Shown here: piece by piece, positions 1 to 8,240 of the stretch
Position numbering within the stretch: position 1 is the first letter of the stretch
Layout: every line of letters begins with the position of its first letter
Source of the DNA: Ruminococcus sp. AF31-8BH
GTDB taxonomy: Bacteria; Bacillota; Clostridia; Lachnospirales; Lachnospiraceae
Length of the DNA stretch: 64,000 nt
Assembly (NCBI RefSeq): GCF_003460605.1
Contig: NZ_QTVN01000003.1
Span: forward strand, 328-64,327
Reading direction: 5' to 3'
Position numbers and translations under genes: made by a program
The notes under the pieces: model-generated
Database searches by the model: none
What the model was told of the DNA's origin: nothing
What the model saw: only the letters and a program-made list of their open reading frames with translations

Positions 1-294
1 ACTGCCGCAAGGAGAAGTCAAGCACTTTTTACAAAAAATTACAGATTTTTTTGTGCAGGTTATTTGTCGAATTATGTCAGACGATTTTCCTTGCATCTTT
101 TCCTTGTTTATACTATACTATAAGAAAGTATTTCATTTCAGTAAGTCTATTTGATATCATTTTCGATATCTCCGGCGTTCTGCCGCTTCAGAAATCTCAT
201 GCTTTTCCCATATAACAGCAGGAAGGTTTCTGATAGGAATGCAATCGGATTATCCAGGAGATCTTCCGCCATTTTTATTAAAAGGAGGTCTTCT
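1..294. other. Left-edge stretch with no recognised gene
   Basis: AT-rich sequence upstream of the Rpn-type gene. The frame of that gene stays open back to about 151, but a strong ribosome binding site (AAAGGAGG, 281-288) six bases before the ATG at 295 puts the start there. TATA-rich sequence near 109-122 could be a -10 region, but I see no convincing -35. Nothing else recognisable. Confidence 0.4.
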
Positions 295-1353
295 ATGGAT
301 ACTACCACATTGTCTGCTAATCGCTTATACAAAGACAGATTGAACAAGATGATTTTTAATGACAAGAAAGAATTACTGAACCTTTACAATGCAATTAACG
401 GAACCCATTATGACAATCCCGCACTGCTCACCATTACCACACTTGAGAACGCAATCTATATGACAATGGCGAATGATCTTTCCTTTATCATTGATATGCG
501 TCTGGCACTTTATGAGCAGCAATCCACGGTTAATCCTAGAGCGTGTTTGAAAAAGGCTTTCTGCAAGATGTGCGTCACAATTTGCGGGAGATTTTGTCCG
601 GATGAGGGCGCCGTAGCGGGCTACGGCAACTGAATTCGGGCAAAATATACCGCAAAGTGGGGCGTGCAGATTGCGGGAATGATTTTTCAAACACGCTCTA
701 ATCTGCCCCTGCGTTTTCTTATGTACATAGCAGATATTTATTCTGCTTATACAAAAGATATGAACCTGTATGGTACTAAAGCAATACAGATTCCATTGCC
801 TTCTTTTATTATTTTTTACAATGGAAGAGAACAACAGCCTGACAGAACGGAATACCTGCTTTCTGATTTATTCCATCCTACTGCAGATCATCCTGCACTG
901 GAGCTGAAAGCTGTCATGTTAAATATAAACAAGGGACATAATCAGGAACTGATGGATGCTTGTCACACCCTTCGTGATTATTCCGAATATGTATCACGCA
1001 TCCGAACCTACTCTGCCCAGATGCCATTATCTGACGCTGTTGAAAAAGCCATCACCGAATGTATCCAGGAAAATATTCTGCGGGATTTTCTATTAAAAAA
1101 TCGAGCGGAGGCAAAAGCTATGAGTATTTACGAATATGATGAAGAGAAAACGATGCGCATGCTTCGGGAAGAGGCATATGAAGAAGCAATTGAAATAGGT
1201 ATCCGCACTACGATTGAAACCTGTATGGAATTTAACGCTTCCTCTGCCCTCATTATTCAAAAGCTGATTTCCCAATTTCATCTTTCCGAGGAGAAAGCAC
1301 AGGCCTATTTAAATGAGTACCTAAACCAAAATCCCAAACACTCCCCCCTATAA
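295..1353 (+). pseudogene. Rpn-family (PD-(D/E)XK) nuclease/putative transposase, interrupted by a 160-bp element
   Basis: Resembles the Rpn/YhgA family of recombination-promoting nucleases (transposase_31, PD-(D/E)XK fold). The first part (295-538) encodes the N-terminal helices (DRLNKMIF) and the segment ending STVNP. The second part (from about 701) continues NLPLRFLMYIADIYSAY and PSFIIFYNG, typical of the core, and ends in a helical, charged C-terminal tail. Between them lies a 160-bp palindromic element with a TA duplication. The added 162 bp equal 54 codons, so both halves stay in one frame, but a TGA at 631-633 inside the element stops translation. Removing it restores about 298 codons, near full family length. 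A GTG at 664 could start a C-terminal fragment, which I doubt is functional. The family assignment rests on pattern recognition. Confidence 0.75.
539..698. mobile_element. 160-bp palindromic MITE-like element, family 1, copy 1 (TA duplication)
   Basis: Bounded by a perfect 16-bp inverted repeat (GAGCGTGTTTGAAAAA at 539-554 and its complement at 683-698) and flanked on both sides by TA (537-538 and 699-700). The two 58-bp arms match at about 44 positions, so the whole element can fold back on itself around a central hairpin (GCCGTAGC-GG-GCTACGGC). It carries no transposase gene. A second copy of equal length lies at 55755-55914. TA duplications and short inverted ends are typical of elements moved by IS630/Tc1-type transposases. 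That mobiliser is inference. Confidence 0.85.
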
Positions 1354-1372
1354 CCACTTATCAGCATTCCAT

Positions 1373-1414
1373 AAAAAAACCTTCTGTTACTCGTCTCAGC
1401 AACAGAAGGTTTTA
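1373..1414. terminator. Bidirectional rho-independent terminator
   Basis: An 11-bp perfect stem (AACCTTCTGTT, and its complement at 1401-1411) has an A-run on its left and a T-rich run on its right. It sits between the convergent Rpn-type gene and the DUF2085 gene and can serve both. Confidence 0.85.
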
Positions 1415-1443
1415 TAAATATACCTTTCATTAAAAATATAAAA

Positions 1444-1824
1444 TTATACCATTTTCGCTACCATATAAAATATTTTAATTAAAATCTGCAGATACCCTAT
1501 GCCGCATAATGTACCAGTTATAAACCTGCGTATATTAGTTGACGGCAGAACATCAATATACTGCATATACCAATCCCCCAGCATAACCAAGCCAAAACAT
1601 AAACATAATTCTATAGGTACAAATATTTTCAGCACAAATAAAAGAACTCCAACTAAATATCCTGCTAAAATCCCTGTGCAGCGTGCACATAATGGAAATT
1701 GCATCCCATTTATAAAAAAACTTCTTTCTGGCATCTGATGACATCCGGAGTATTTTCCTATATGCATAAAGTATCTATGTAAAAGCAGGAGCTTACATTT
1801 TAACTTTTTGTTCAAGTTCTGCAT
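1444..1824 (-). CDS. DUF2085 family membrane protein
   Basis: 126 residues. The N-terminal half carries the family pattern: GCHQMPERSFF followed by FPLCARCTGILAGY, that is, a Cys-His and a CxxC that may bind metal. Two to three hydrophobic segments follow (about 55-80 and 100-125). Function is unknown; I know this only as a domain of unknown function in small membrane proteins. The start overlaps the end of the zinc-ribbon gene upstream by 32 bp, so the two are probably co-transcribed and translationally coupled. It is the last gene of a three-gene operon headed by the membrane protein at 2353-3510. Confidence 0.7.
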   Translation of the reverse strand: MQNLNKKLKCKLLLLHRYFMHIGKYSGCHQMPERSFFINGMQFPLCARCTGILAGYLVGVLLFVLKIFVPIELCLCFGLVMLGDWYMQYIDVLPSTNIRRFITGTLCGIGYLQILIKIFYMVAKMV

Positions 1825-2305
1825 ATTCTGATTCCTTTGTTTTTATTTCTCTCTTAAGCAGAGGAACTAATATTACAGTAAAAATTGCACATCCTATTCC
1901 CATAATTTTAAGCAAAGAATAATCTATCAAAATTCCCATAATAACAAGAATTAAGCAGCAAACAAATATTGATCTGACTCCTTTTAAAGCATTTTTCTTC
2001 TTTTGTATTTCCAGTTCAAGATCTTCAAGTGCAGGAAATTTACAGCCACAATCAGAGCACACCCAGAAATGCTTATGTTCATCTGTAACCGTTGTTTTCT
2101 GGGATTTTCCGCAATTTCCGCAAAGCAGTCCAAATGGTCCTAAGAAAAGATAGCCCAGGAATCCTTTAGAGCCTGAATATCCTCCTGAAGTTTCTACTTT
2201 TGTTTCTGTTTCGGTCACATATTGTAAATTAGTACTGTTACAAGATGGACATTTTAATCTTTTTGTTTCTCCATTTTGTTGTTTCCTGTTATTAAATTCG
2301 TTCAT
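1793..2305 (-). CDS. Zinc-ribbon membrane protein of unknown function
   Basis: 170 residues. Three Cys-pair knuckles are visible: CPSC near residue 19, CGNC near 62 and CSDCGC near 83. They suggest one or two zinc ribbons, with a Gly-rich hydrophobic stretch (GFLGYLFLGPFGLL) in between. A hydrophobic hairpin at about 110-150 and a charged coiled-coil tail close the protein. It probably sits in the membrane with the ribbons on the cytoplasmic side. It lies 47 bp downstream of the membrane gene at 2353-3510 and overlaps the DUF2085 gene. I do not recognise a specific function. Confidence 0.6.
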   Translation of the reverse strand: MNEFNNRKQQNGETKRLKCPSCNSTNLQYVTETETKVETSGGYSGSKGFLGYLFLGPFGLLCGNCGKSQKTTVTDEHKHFWVCSDCGCKFPALEDLELEIQKKKNALKGVRSIFVCCLILVIMGILIDYSLLKIMGIGCAIFTVILVPLLKREIKTKESEYAELEQKVKM

Positions 2306-2352
2306 TTTTCTGCCTTTCCTCCCAAAGCGCCCATAGGCAGTGCTTTCACTGC

Positions 2353-3510
2353 CTAATCTATTGCATGGATGCTCGAAATCGTATTGTTATTATAATTAAT
2401 TTCCACATTGTATTTACCATTGTTAAAACTTAAAATCACCTCTTCCTTTTTAGTTTTGGTAAATTCATAGGAATAATATGCTTCCTGAATCATACTCTCT
2501 TCTTCCCAATCCTCAAAAACCATTCCATCACTGTTCTCCTTACACACTGGTGTGAACTTACTTTCTTTAAGATAAAGAGTAGAAGCATCAAGAAAAGTTA
2601 TATGTGTCTGTATCTCTCTTGAAGAGCCATTCTTATTTTTATGTAAGTTATAAATCTCAAAAGATTGTCCAAGCGCATCTTCTTTTACTGACTCAAGCAA
2701 TTCTTTATCTGCATATCCTTCAAAATGACTTATAGGTATATAACCAACCACAGACCGATCAGCATTGCAAACCAATGGACAATCTTCATAACGGAATTTT
2801 CCGCTTTTTAACCATCCGACTTTTCCAAAATCCGATTGGTTTCCAATAGAATATACCACCTCTCCCTTATGAAATTTTTTCAGTTTATAGCCCGTCATAG
2901 ATAGTGACAGGGGAAAGTACGATACTGCAACACCATATTTATACTTATATCTACACCCTGCTTCTACAATCGGAAAACTTTCTCTATCTAATTTATATGT
3001 AATGCTTTCTTCCACAGGAGTTTCCAAAATTTCTGCTGCCCAAACATTATACGCATATACCTGTGGAACGATCATGACCACAAACTGTATGATAAGTGCA
3101 GTAATAAACGCACCAACACCTGCCCATTCTTTCATCAACCAATTATCCACTGCACACATTATGATCAAAATAGCAAGAGATATCATAACACTGATACAAT
3201 TTACTTTTTCTGCATTGTCAAAAAAGACAAGACATAATGCATATGGAAAATATGAAAAAAACGCTCCGAAAAACAAATACTTAATACCATATAAAATCCA
3301 TATAAACCGCCTTTCTCTAAAAGCATAAACGATTTCTCTCCCTGCCTGAAAAAAAGTCCATAGAAAAAATGATACCCAGGATATCCCCCTTATCATATCG
3401 GTAATATTTGCCACAAATGTATAGCCTGCACCTAACAGAAGCATCAAAACACCAATAATTACTTCAAATGTAATCGGTAAAATAATTATATATTCCATAA
3501 CATTCTCCAT
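2353..3510 (-). CDS. Polytopic membrane protein with soluble C-terminal half, unknown function
   Basis: 385 residues. The first 160 contain about five hydrophobic segments. From about residue 170 the protein is soluble and beta-rich; one stretch (KGEVVYSIG ... GKVGWLKSG ... VVGYIPISHF) has the rhythm of an SH3-like fold, but this is only an impression. It is the first gene of a minus-strand operon with a zinc-ribbon protein and a DUF2085 protein. It faces a small XRE regulator across a 198-bp gap holding two identical-type palindromes, so it is probably repressed by that regulator. No known family assigned. Confidence 0.55.
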   Translation of the reverse strand: MENVMEYIIILPITFEVIIGVLMLLLGAGYTFVANITDMIRGISWVSFFLWTFFQAGREIVYAFRERRFIWILYGIKYLFFGAFFSYFPYALCLVFFDNAEKVNCISVMISLAILIIMCAVDNWLMKEWAGVGAFITALIIQFVVMIVPQVYAYNVWAAEILETPVEESITYKLDRESFPIVEAGCRYKYKYGVAVSYFPLSLSMTGYKLKKFHKGEVVYSIGNQSDFGKVGWLKSGKFRYEDCPLVCNADRSVVGYIPISHFEGYADKELLESVKEDALGQSFEIYNLHKNKNGSSREIQTHITFLDASTLYLKESKFTPVCKENSDGMVFEDWEEESMIQEAYYSYEFTKTKKEEVILSFNNGKYNVEINYNNNTISSIHAID

Positions 3511-3536
3511 TCTTAAAAAACCAGAGTTTGTGGTTT

Positions 3537-3582
3537 TAGTAAATTTATTTACTATTTCTTATTTTAGTACATTTATTTACTA
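3537..3582. promoter_or_regulatory. Twin palindromic operators for the divergent XRE regulator
   Basis: Two 18-bp near-identical palindromes, TAGTAAATTTATTTACTA (3537-3554) and TAGTACATTTATTTACTA (3565-3582), with 8-bp arms, a TT spacer and 28-bp centre-to-centre distance. They lie between the divergent membrane operon and the XRE gene, 27-72 bp upstream of the membrane gene start. Position and symmetry suit binding by a dimeric HTH repressor. The binding itself is inferred. Confidence 0.6.
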
Positions 3583-3707
3583 ATTTCAATATAAAAGAAT
3601 CTTCCTATGCTAAAATTATATAAATTTTATTTCTGAATCATATTTTTTAGGTTTATACAAAAACTAAAATGAAATCTTATTTTTTCAATGTTTTCAGGAG
3701 GATTTAC

Positions 3708-3950
3708 TTGAATTACAGACAACGTATTCGCGATTTACGCGAGGATGCCGATAAAACCCAGACTCAGATTGCTGATTATTTAGGCACTTCACAAACGATG
3801 TATGCACGATACGAACGTGGTGCGAATGAAATGCCAATCCGCTATCTGGTTGCTTTATGCAGATACTATAACGTTTCTGCTGACTATATTCTTGGATTTA
3901 CCAACACAAAAATTGTCTTACCTGAAGATTCTCCCAGAAAAGAACAATAA
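3708..3950 (+). CDS. Small XRE-family HTH transcriptional regulator
   Basis: 80 residues, essentially one Cro/CI-type HTH: YRQRIRDLREDADKTQTQIA, then LGTSQTMYARYERG as helices 2-3, and ALCRYYNVSADYILGF as the closing helix. The start is taken as TTG at 3708 because AGGAGG (3696-3701) lies six bases upstream; an in-frame ATG at 3669 has no such site. No ligand or protease domain is present. It is divergent from the membrane operon, with two palindromes in between, which suggests local repression of that operon and perhaps of itself. A strong hairpin follows the stop codon. Confidence 0.8.
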   Translation: MNYRQRIRDLREDADKTQTQIADYLGTSQTMYARYERGANEMPIRYLVALCRYYNVSADYILGFTNTKIVLPEDSPRKEQ

Positions 3951-4008
3951 GTTCGCAAAATTTTCCAATTACATTTTCGTGTAATAACGAGAAAATTTTT
4001 GCGAACTT
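3949..4008 (+). terminator. Long hairpin terminator after the XRE gene
   Basis: AAGTTCGCAAAA at the stop codon pairs with TTTTTGCGAACTT at its far end, with a second inner pairing (ATTACA/TGTAAT). Followed by ATTATTTTTG. The T-rich tail is moderate. Confidence 0.65.
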
Positions 4009-4074
4009 ATTATTTTTGCACTCTTTCTTTTTTATTGTATCAAAGCATTTTCTGTAGTCGCTGCGCTCCTCCGC

Positions 4075-4506
4075 CTACAGAAACTCCTTCAGTTTCTCCA
4101 CATTCTCCTCCTCAAACTCCTGGAGCCGTTCCATCAGCTTTTTAATATCTTTCTCCACATCGTTTTCATACTGATGAAGTTTTTTCACGGCTTCGGTGAT
4201 TCCCATGCTGCTGCCCTGGATCAGCATTTTGGCGATGTGGGAGGTGGATGCGTCGGCCATGGTCTGAAGATTCACCATCAGGTAGGTGCGGATTTTTTCG
4301 AAGGTGCCAAGGCCTTTTTCATCGTATCCGTTCCGGTTCAGCAGGTCGCGGGCTTCGCTGTGGAATTTGCAGTAGCCTTCCAGCTGCTTTTTCAGATAAG
4401 CCTGAAGCTTCTCATCTTCTGTGATGTCCAGAAGCTGTTCTAAGGTATCTACTCCCATCTGGGAATTCTGGTATACGTAATTTAGAAATTCTGCATTTGC
4501 ATTCAT
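4075..4506 (-). CDS. Small all-helical protein, ferritin-like bundle suspected
   Basis: 143 residues counted from the ATG at 4506, which has GGAGGAG eight bases upstream. The sequence is all helical, with a charged coiled-coil C-terminus (KDIKKLMERLQEFEEENVEK). The spacing of acidic and histidine residues over four predicted helices recalls ferritin-like or DUF2383-type bundles, but I cannot point to a full metal site. It stands alone between the XRE gene and sigE. Function unknown. Confidence 0.5.
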   Translation of the reverse strand: MNANAEFLNYVYQNSQMGVDTLEQLLDITEDEKLQAYLKKQLEGYCKFHSEARDLLNRNGYDEKGLGTFEKIRTYLMVNLQTMADASTSHIAKMLIQGSSMGITEAVKKLHQYENDVEKDIKKLMERLQEFEEENVEKLKEFL

Positions 4507-4677
4507 AGGCAATTCTCCTCCGTTTAAAAGGGTTCTTTCATGTAAAACTGTTCCTTACCTTTATAACAGAATGCCCCGCATTTCTATTTTATATGCAAAA
4601 TTGTTTCTAAAATTTCCAGATAAATTTCCCCCTTATTTTCAATACTTTCAGATAAATTCAGCTTACCTCATTTACTT

Positions 4678-5409
4678 TCACTCATACTTCACAATCTCCT
4701 TCTTCAGCCTCTTCATAATCCGCTTCTCCAGCCGCGAAATATAAGACTGCGAAATTCCAAGCAGATCCGCTACCTCTTTCTGGGTTTTCTCTCGGCCTTC
4801 GTGTCTGCCAAGGCCGAACCGCAGCTTGATAATGGTCTGCTCCCTTGGTGAAAGCTTGGAAATGGCTTTTCCAAGAAGACGAATCTCCACCTCATCCTCC
4901 AGACGGCGGGAAATCTCATCATCATCTGTTCCCAAAATGTCCGACAGCAAAAGCTCATTTCCATCCCAGTCCACATTCAAAGGCTCGTCTATGGAAACCT
5001 CCATTTTCGTCTTGCTGTTCCGGCGAAGGTACATCAGGATTTCATTCTCGATGCACCGGGATGCATACGTAGCAAGCTTAATATTTTTCACCGGATTAAA
5101 GGTATTGATTGCCTTAATCAGTCCGATGGTTCCAATAGAAATCAAGTCCTCCACACTCACCCCTGTGTTGTCAAATTTCTTCGCAATATACACCACAAGC
5201 CGAAGATTGTGCTCAATAAGAAGTGATTTGGCTTCCTTTTCCTCTGGTGTCCCCAGCTTCTCCAGGATCCTGGCTTCTCTCTGGCTCTCAAGCGGCGGCG
5301 GCAGAATGTCGCTTCCGCCAATATAATAAACATCTCCCTGCCTGCCAAACAGGAATCTTGGCATCACCTGAAACGGATAATAAGTTGCACTTGCTGCTGA
5401 TCGGTTCAT
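4678..5409 (-). CDS. sigE: Sporulation sigma factor SigE (pro-sigma-E)
   Basis: 243 residues. Mother-cell sigma factor active early in sporulation. Residues 1-30 form a pro-sequence. [13 protein letters not shown] marks the processing region, and region 2 follows ([54 protein letters not shown]). Region 4 ends in an HTH ([22 protein letters not shown]). It lies 15 bp downstream of spoIIGA, its processing protease, the conserved spoIIG arrangement. The start at 5409 has an AGGAGG-type site. Expression should follow the spoIIG promoter at 6319-6352. Confidence 0.95.
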   Translation of the reverse strand: MNRSAASATYYPFQVMPRFLFGRQGDVYYIGGSDILPPPLESQREARILEKLGTPEEKEAKSLLIEHNLRLVVYIAKKFDNTGVSVEDLISIGTIGLIKAINTFNPVKNIKLATYASRCIENEILMYLRRNSKTKMEVSIDEPLNVDWDGNELLLSDILGTDDDEISRRLEDEVEIRLLGKAISKLSPREQTIIKLRFGLGRHEGREKTQKEVADLLGISQSYISRLEKRIMKRLKKEIVKYE

Positions 5410-5424
5410 AGACGAGTCCCCCTC

Positions 5425-6270
5425 CTAATGCAATATTCTGGAATTTAACAGTACCTGGTACTCTTTTCCCAAAGCAGAGGGTTCCACCGCCAGCGCAAGC
5501 ACCGGATTCACTGCATGAATCACCTCCCCGGGAGTGTGAATACAAAGGTCATCCAACACCACCGCCAGCATCACGCCTTCCTTTCCCACTGTTTTGTAGG
5601 GTAGAAAATGCGGATGCAGATCAGTAAGCTTCGTACCTTCCAGCTCCCCTGGATCCTCCTGCAGGTGCATCAGCCTGTCTCTTTTCTCTTCAGGCAGCAT
5701 TGCCTCCAAAACCTCAGGTTTCACAATAAAAACCCCATCTCCGTTTATCGGATCCACAAGAAGGTTCCCCGTATCCCAGAACCCGAAAAACTGCTGTACA
5801 TTTCCCTGATAGGACAGGGTAACCGGATAGATGTTTTTCCACCTGGCACGAAAAGAATCGCTGACATAGATCAATGCGCTAAGTCCCATGTAGGCCCCTG
5901 CTGCCACAACCAGAAACCGAAGCGGCGCGGCATTCTTCACTGGCGCCGCCTCCATAAGGCCGCCCATGAGAAATGCCATCAGGTAAAAAGTCACCAGTGC
6001 CTTCGCCAGCATTCCTCCCGGCTTAAGCCCCAGTCCCAGAACCAGCATGATCCAGGCACAGCCTCCATGAAGAAGCACCTTTGCCGGAAACAGCCCATCC
6101 GATGGTACATAAAGAATGAGGCAGGAAAAAAGGGCGCCGACGGCTGCCGCCAGCAAGATCCTTCTGCGGCTTCTTTTTCGCAGAAACAGTTTGCCAACAA
6201 TGCGAAGAAGAATATAATCCATAAAAAGATTCGTCAGAAAGACGATGTCTATGTATACGTCATAATACAT
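5425..6270 (-). CDS. spoIIGA: SpoIIGA, pro-sigma-E processing aspartic protease
   Basis: 281 residues from the ATG at 6270 (MYYDVYIDIVFLTN). A TTG at 6294 would extend it, but that falls inside the upstream hairpin. Five hydrophobic segments fill the N-terminal half. The C-terminal domain carries FGFWDTGNLLVDPINGDGV, the aspartic-protease-type DTG with the D-P-x-x-G that follows it in this family. In Bacillus it sits in the septum and cleaves pro-sigma-E after a forespore signal. The GGGGG ribosome binding site is part of the right arm of a terminator hairpin, so read-through RNA from aroD would both terminate and hide the site. Confidence 0.92.
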   Translation of the reverse strand: MYYDVYIDIVFLTNLFMDYILLRIVGKLFLRKRSRRRILLAAAVGALFSCLILYVPSDGLFPAKVLLHGGCAWIMLVLGLGLKPGGMLAKALVTFYLMAFLMGGLMEAAPVKNAAPLRFLVVAAGAYMGLSALIYVSDSFRARWKNIYPVTLSYQGNVQQFFGFWDTGNLLVDPINGDGVFIVKPEVLEAMLPEEKRDRLMHLQEDPGELEGTKLTDLHPHFLPYKTVGKEGVMLAVVLDDLCIHTPGEVIHAVNPVLALAVEPSALGKEYQVLLNSRILH

Positions 6271-6338
6271 AAAAAAGCCCCCTGTGGCCGTCAATCCTTC
6301 ACTTTGGTAAGTGAACCCATTATACGGTCACAGGGGGC
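6265..6338 (-). terminator. Terminator hairpin between aroD and spoIIGA
   Basis: Read on the minus strand, GCCCCCTGTGACCGT pairs with ACGGCCACAGGGGGC (14 of 15 pairs), with an inner TTCACTT/AAGTGAA stem and a TTTTTT run directly before the spoIIGA ATG. It would end transcripts coming from aroD. The left arm overlaps the spacer and -10 of the spoIIG promoter, so RNA started at that promoter lacks the left arm and escapes. Confidence 0.75.
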
Positions 6339-6352
6339 GCAGATTTTGTCAA
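6319..6352 (-). promoter_or_regulatory. spoIIG promoter, TTGACA-N22-TATAAT
   Basis: On the minus strand, TTGACA (6347-6352) and TATAAT (6319-6324) are consensus hexamers but 22 bp apart instead of 17. The Bacillus subtilis spoIIG promoter has the same unusual 22-bp spacing and depends on Spo0A~P. TGTCAAA on the plus strand overlaps the -35 and CTGTCGATT lies near 6400; both are one mismatch from the 0A box TGTCGAA. The hexamers and spacing are seen directly; Spo0A control is inferred from the homologous promoter. Confidence 0.75.
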
Positions 6353-6482
6353 AAAGGGACGGGAAATCCTGAGAATTTCTCGCCCCTAATCGACAGCGCG
6401 ATCTGTCAATTTTCTTTTTTCGAAGTCATTCGAGAGATGCATAGTAAAGCCGAAAATACTCGCACAAAGAACAATTTTCGGA

Positions 6483-7253
6483 TTATGCCTCCAGATTCTT
6501 CTGGTGCAGCGCTTCCAGAAGACTTCGCAGCTCTCCAATAGGGAACTGTCCCGGTGCAGAAGCTGCTCCTACCGTTCCAAAGGTAATTCCGGAGCCGAAG
6601 TTTTCCCCGGAAATACGGCTGATAGAGCCAATGCTTCCCATTGCCATGGATACCAGCGGCTTTTCGCACTCTTTTCTCATGGCATTGGTTGCTTCCATAA
6701 TGGCTGCCACATCCTCAAAACCGTGGGGCATTACCGCCATTTTCAGAATATCAGCTCCGGATTTTTCCATTTCACGGAAACGGTCCAGAAGGATTTCCTG
6801 ACTGTCTGTTTTGTCAAAATCGTGGGAAGAAGCAATGATTTTGACACCTTCCCTTTGAAGCTCTGCCACCAGTTTTTTCTTCTCTTCTGGATTTCCCATC
6901 ACTTCCACATCCACAAGGTCTGCTATGTGGCTTCTGGCAGCGTTTCGGCAACATGCGCTGTAATCTTCCATGGAGATGGCAATATTTCCGCCTTCCTCGC
7001 TTGTGCGGATAGTAAAAAGAAGCGGAGTCTCTCCAAGGATTTCCGAAAGCTTTCCAAGCACCTGCTTACAGGCTTCTTTGTCCATCAGGCCCTCGAAGAA
7101 GTCCGCACGCCACTCCACCAGGTCTGCTCCGGCTTTTTTCGCATCCTTGGCTTCCTGGCAGATTTTTTCTTCTGTGGTTCCCGTAAGAGGAACACAGATT
7201 TTGGGGATTCCTGCCCCAATGGTCAGATTCTTGATCTGAATAGGTTTTGTCAT
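6483..7253 (-). CDS. aroD: Type I 3-dehydroquinate dehydratase
   Basis: 256 residues. Third step of the shikimate pathway, 3-dehydroquinate to 3-dehydroshikimate through a Schiff base. Visible motifs are ADLVEWRADFFEG near the N-terminus, the catalytic His in IIASSHDFDKT, and the Schiff-base Lys in ADILKMAVMP. SMGSIGSISR and FGTVGAASAPGQ form the C-terminal substrate loop. Length fits type I enzymes (about 250). Divergent from aroE, the next pathway enzyme, across 67 bp. Transcription ends at the hairpin before spoIIGA. Confidence 0.95.
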   Translation of the reverse strand: MTKPIQIKNLTIGAGIPKICVPLTGTTEEKICQEAKDAKKAGADLVEWRADFFEGLMDKEACKQVLGKLSEILGETPLLFTIRTSEEGGNIAISMEDYSACCRNAARSHIADLVDVEVMGNPEEKKKLVAELQREGVKIIASSHDFDKTDSQEILLDRFREMEKSGADILKMAVMPHGFEDVAAIMEATNAMRKECEKPLVSMAMGSIGSISRISGENFGSGITFGTVGAASAPGQFPIGELRSLLEALHQKNLEA

Positions 7254-7320
7254 TTCTTGACATCTCCTTTCTATTAGAATAAGATAAGAAGTAAGTTTAT
7301 AAAATTTCAGGAGGTTCCTT

Positions 7321-8190
7321 ATGATTCCAATTACCGGCCATACCCGTCTTACCGCACTTCTTGGAAGCCCGGTAGCGCACAGTATTTCTCCCCTTATGCA
7401 TAACGAAGCATTCCAGCTTCTTGACCTTGACTACACCTATTTATGCTTTGAGGTAAATGAAGAGACTCTTCCGGCAGCTGTCGATGGTCTGAAGGCCTGC
7501 GGCATCCGCGGTTTTAATCTTACCATGCCGAACAAGAACAAGATTGTAGAGCTTCTGGACGAGCTTTCCCCGGCAGCCAGACTGATCGGTGCAGTGAATA
7601 CCGTTGTCAATGATGACGGACATCTTACCGGATACAACACAGACGGTGTTGGCTATATGCAGGCAGTCAAAGATGCCGGCTATGACATCACAGGCAAAAC
7701 CATCACGATCATGGGTGCCGGCGGTGCTGCTACTGCCATCTGTGCACAGGCTGCTCTTGACGGCGTGGAAAAAATCCACATTTTTGCCCGGGAAACCAGC
7801 CGTTTCTGGGATCGCACCCAGAAGCTTGCAGAAAATATCAACTCCACTCTTCCCTGCAAGGCAGTCCTTCACGAAAATAAGGATACGGCAGCCCTTGCCC
7901 AGGCCATTTCTGAAAGTGCCCTGCTCCTCAATGCAACTTCCGTAGGCATGGCCCCAAACACTGAGGGAACGATTATTGAAGATACTTCCCTCTATCACCC
8001 GGACCTGATCGTATCCGACGTCATCTACAATCCCCGGGAAACCCGTTTCCTCAAGGAAGCCAGAGAGGCTGGCTGCCGTACCTTTAACGGTATGTATATG
8101 CTTCTTTATCAGGGTGCAGAGGCTTTCCGCTTATGGACCGGGAAAGAAATGCCAGTGAAGGAAATTAAGGCAAATTTCTTCGCTGATTGA
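7321..8190 (+). CDS. aroE: Shikimate dehydrogenase
   Basis: 289 residues. NADP(H)-dependent reduction of 3-dehydroshikimate to shikimate. N-terminal substrate domain has GSPVAHSISPLMHNEAF and LTMPNK with the catalytic Lys, then AVNTVVNDDG and NTDGVGY. The nucleotide domain has the Rossmann loop IMGAGGAATA; LLNATSVGM and YQGAEAF with the C-terminal catalytic Gln follow. The start has CAGGAGG eight bases upstream. It is the only plus-strand gene between the XRE regulator and the AraC gene, placed head-to-head with aroD. Confidence 0.95.
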   Translation: MIPITGHTRLTALLGSPVAHSISPLMHNEAFQLLDLDYTYLCFEVNEETLPAAVDGLKACGIRGFNLTMPNKNKIVELLDELSPAARLIGAVNTVVNDDGHLTGYNTDGVGYMQAVKDAGYDITGKTITIMGAGGAATAICAQAALDGVEKIHIFARETSRFWDRTQKLAENINSTLPCKAVLHENKDTAALAQAISESALLLNATSVGMAPNTEGTIIEDTSLYHPDLIVSDVIYNPRETRFLKEAREAGCRTFNGMYMLLYQGAEAFRLWTGKEMPVKEIKANFFAD

Positions 8191-8240
8191 TTTTTCTCCT
8201 GATAGTACTCTGTTTCATAACAAAATTCACATTTTAAGAA

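Noticed and set aside
664..1353. Intact 229-residue nuclease gene starting at GTG 664
   Set aside because: The start codon lies inside the inserted element and lacks a ribosome binding site; the N-terminal third of the family fold is on the other side of the element.
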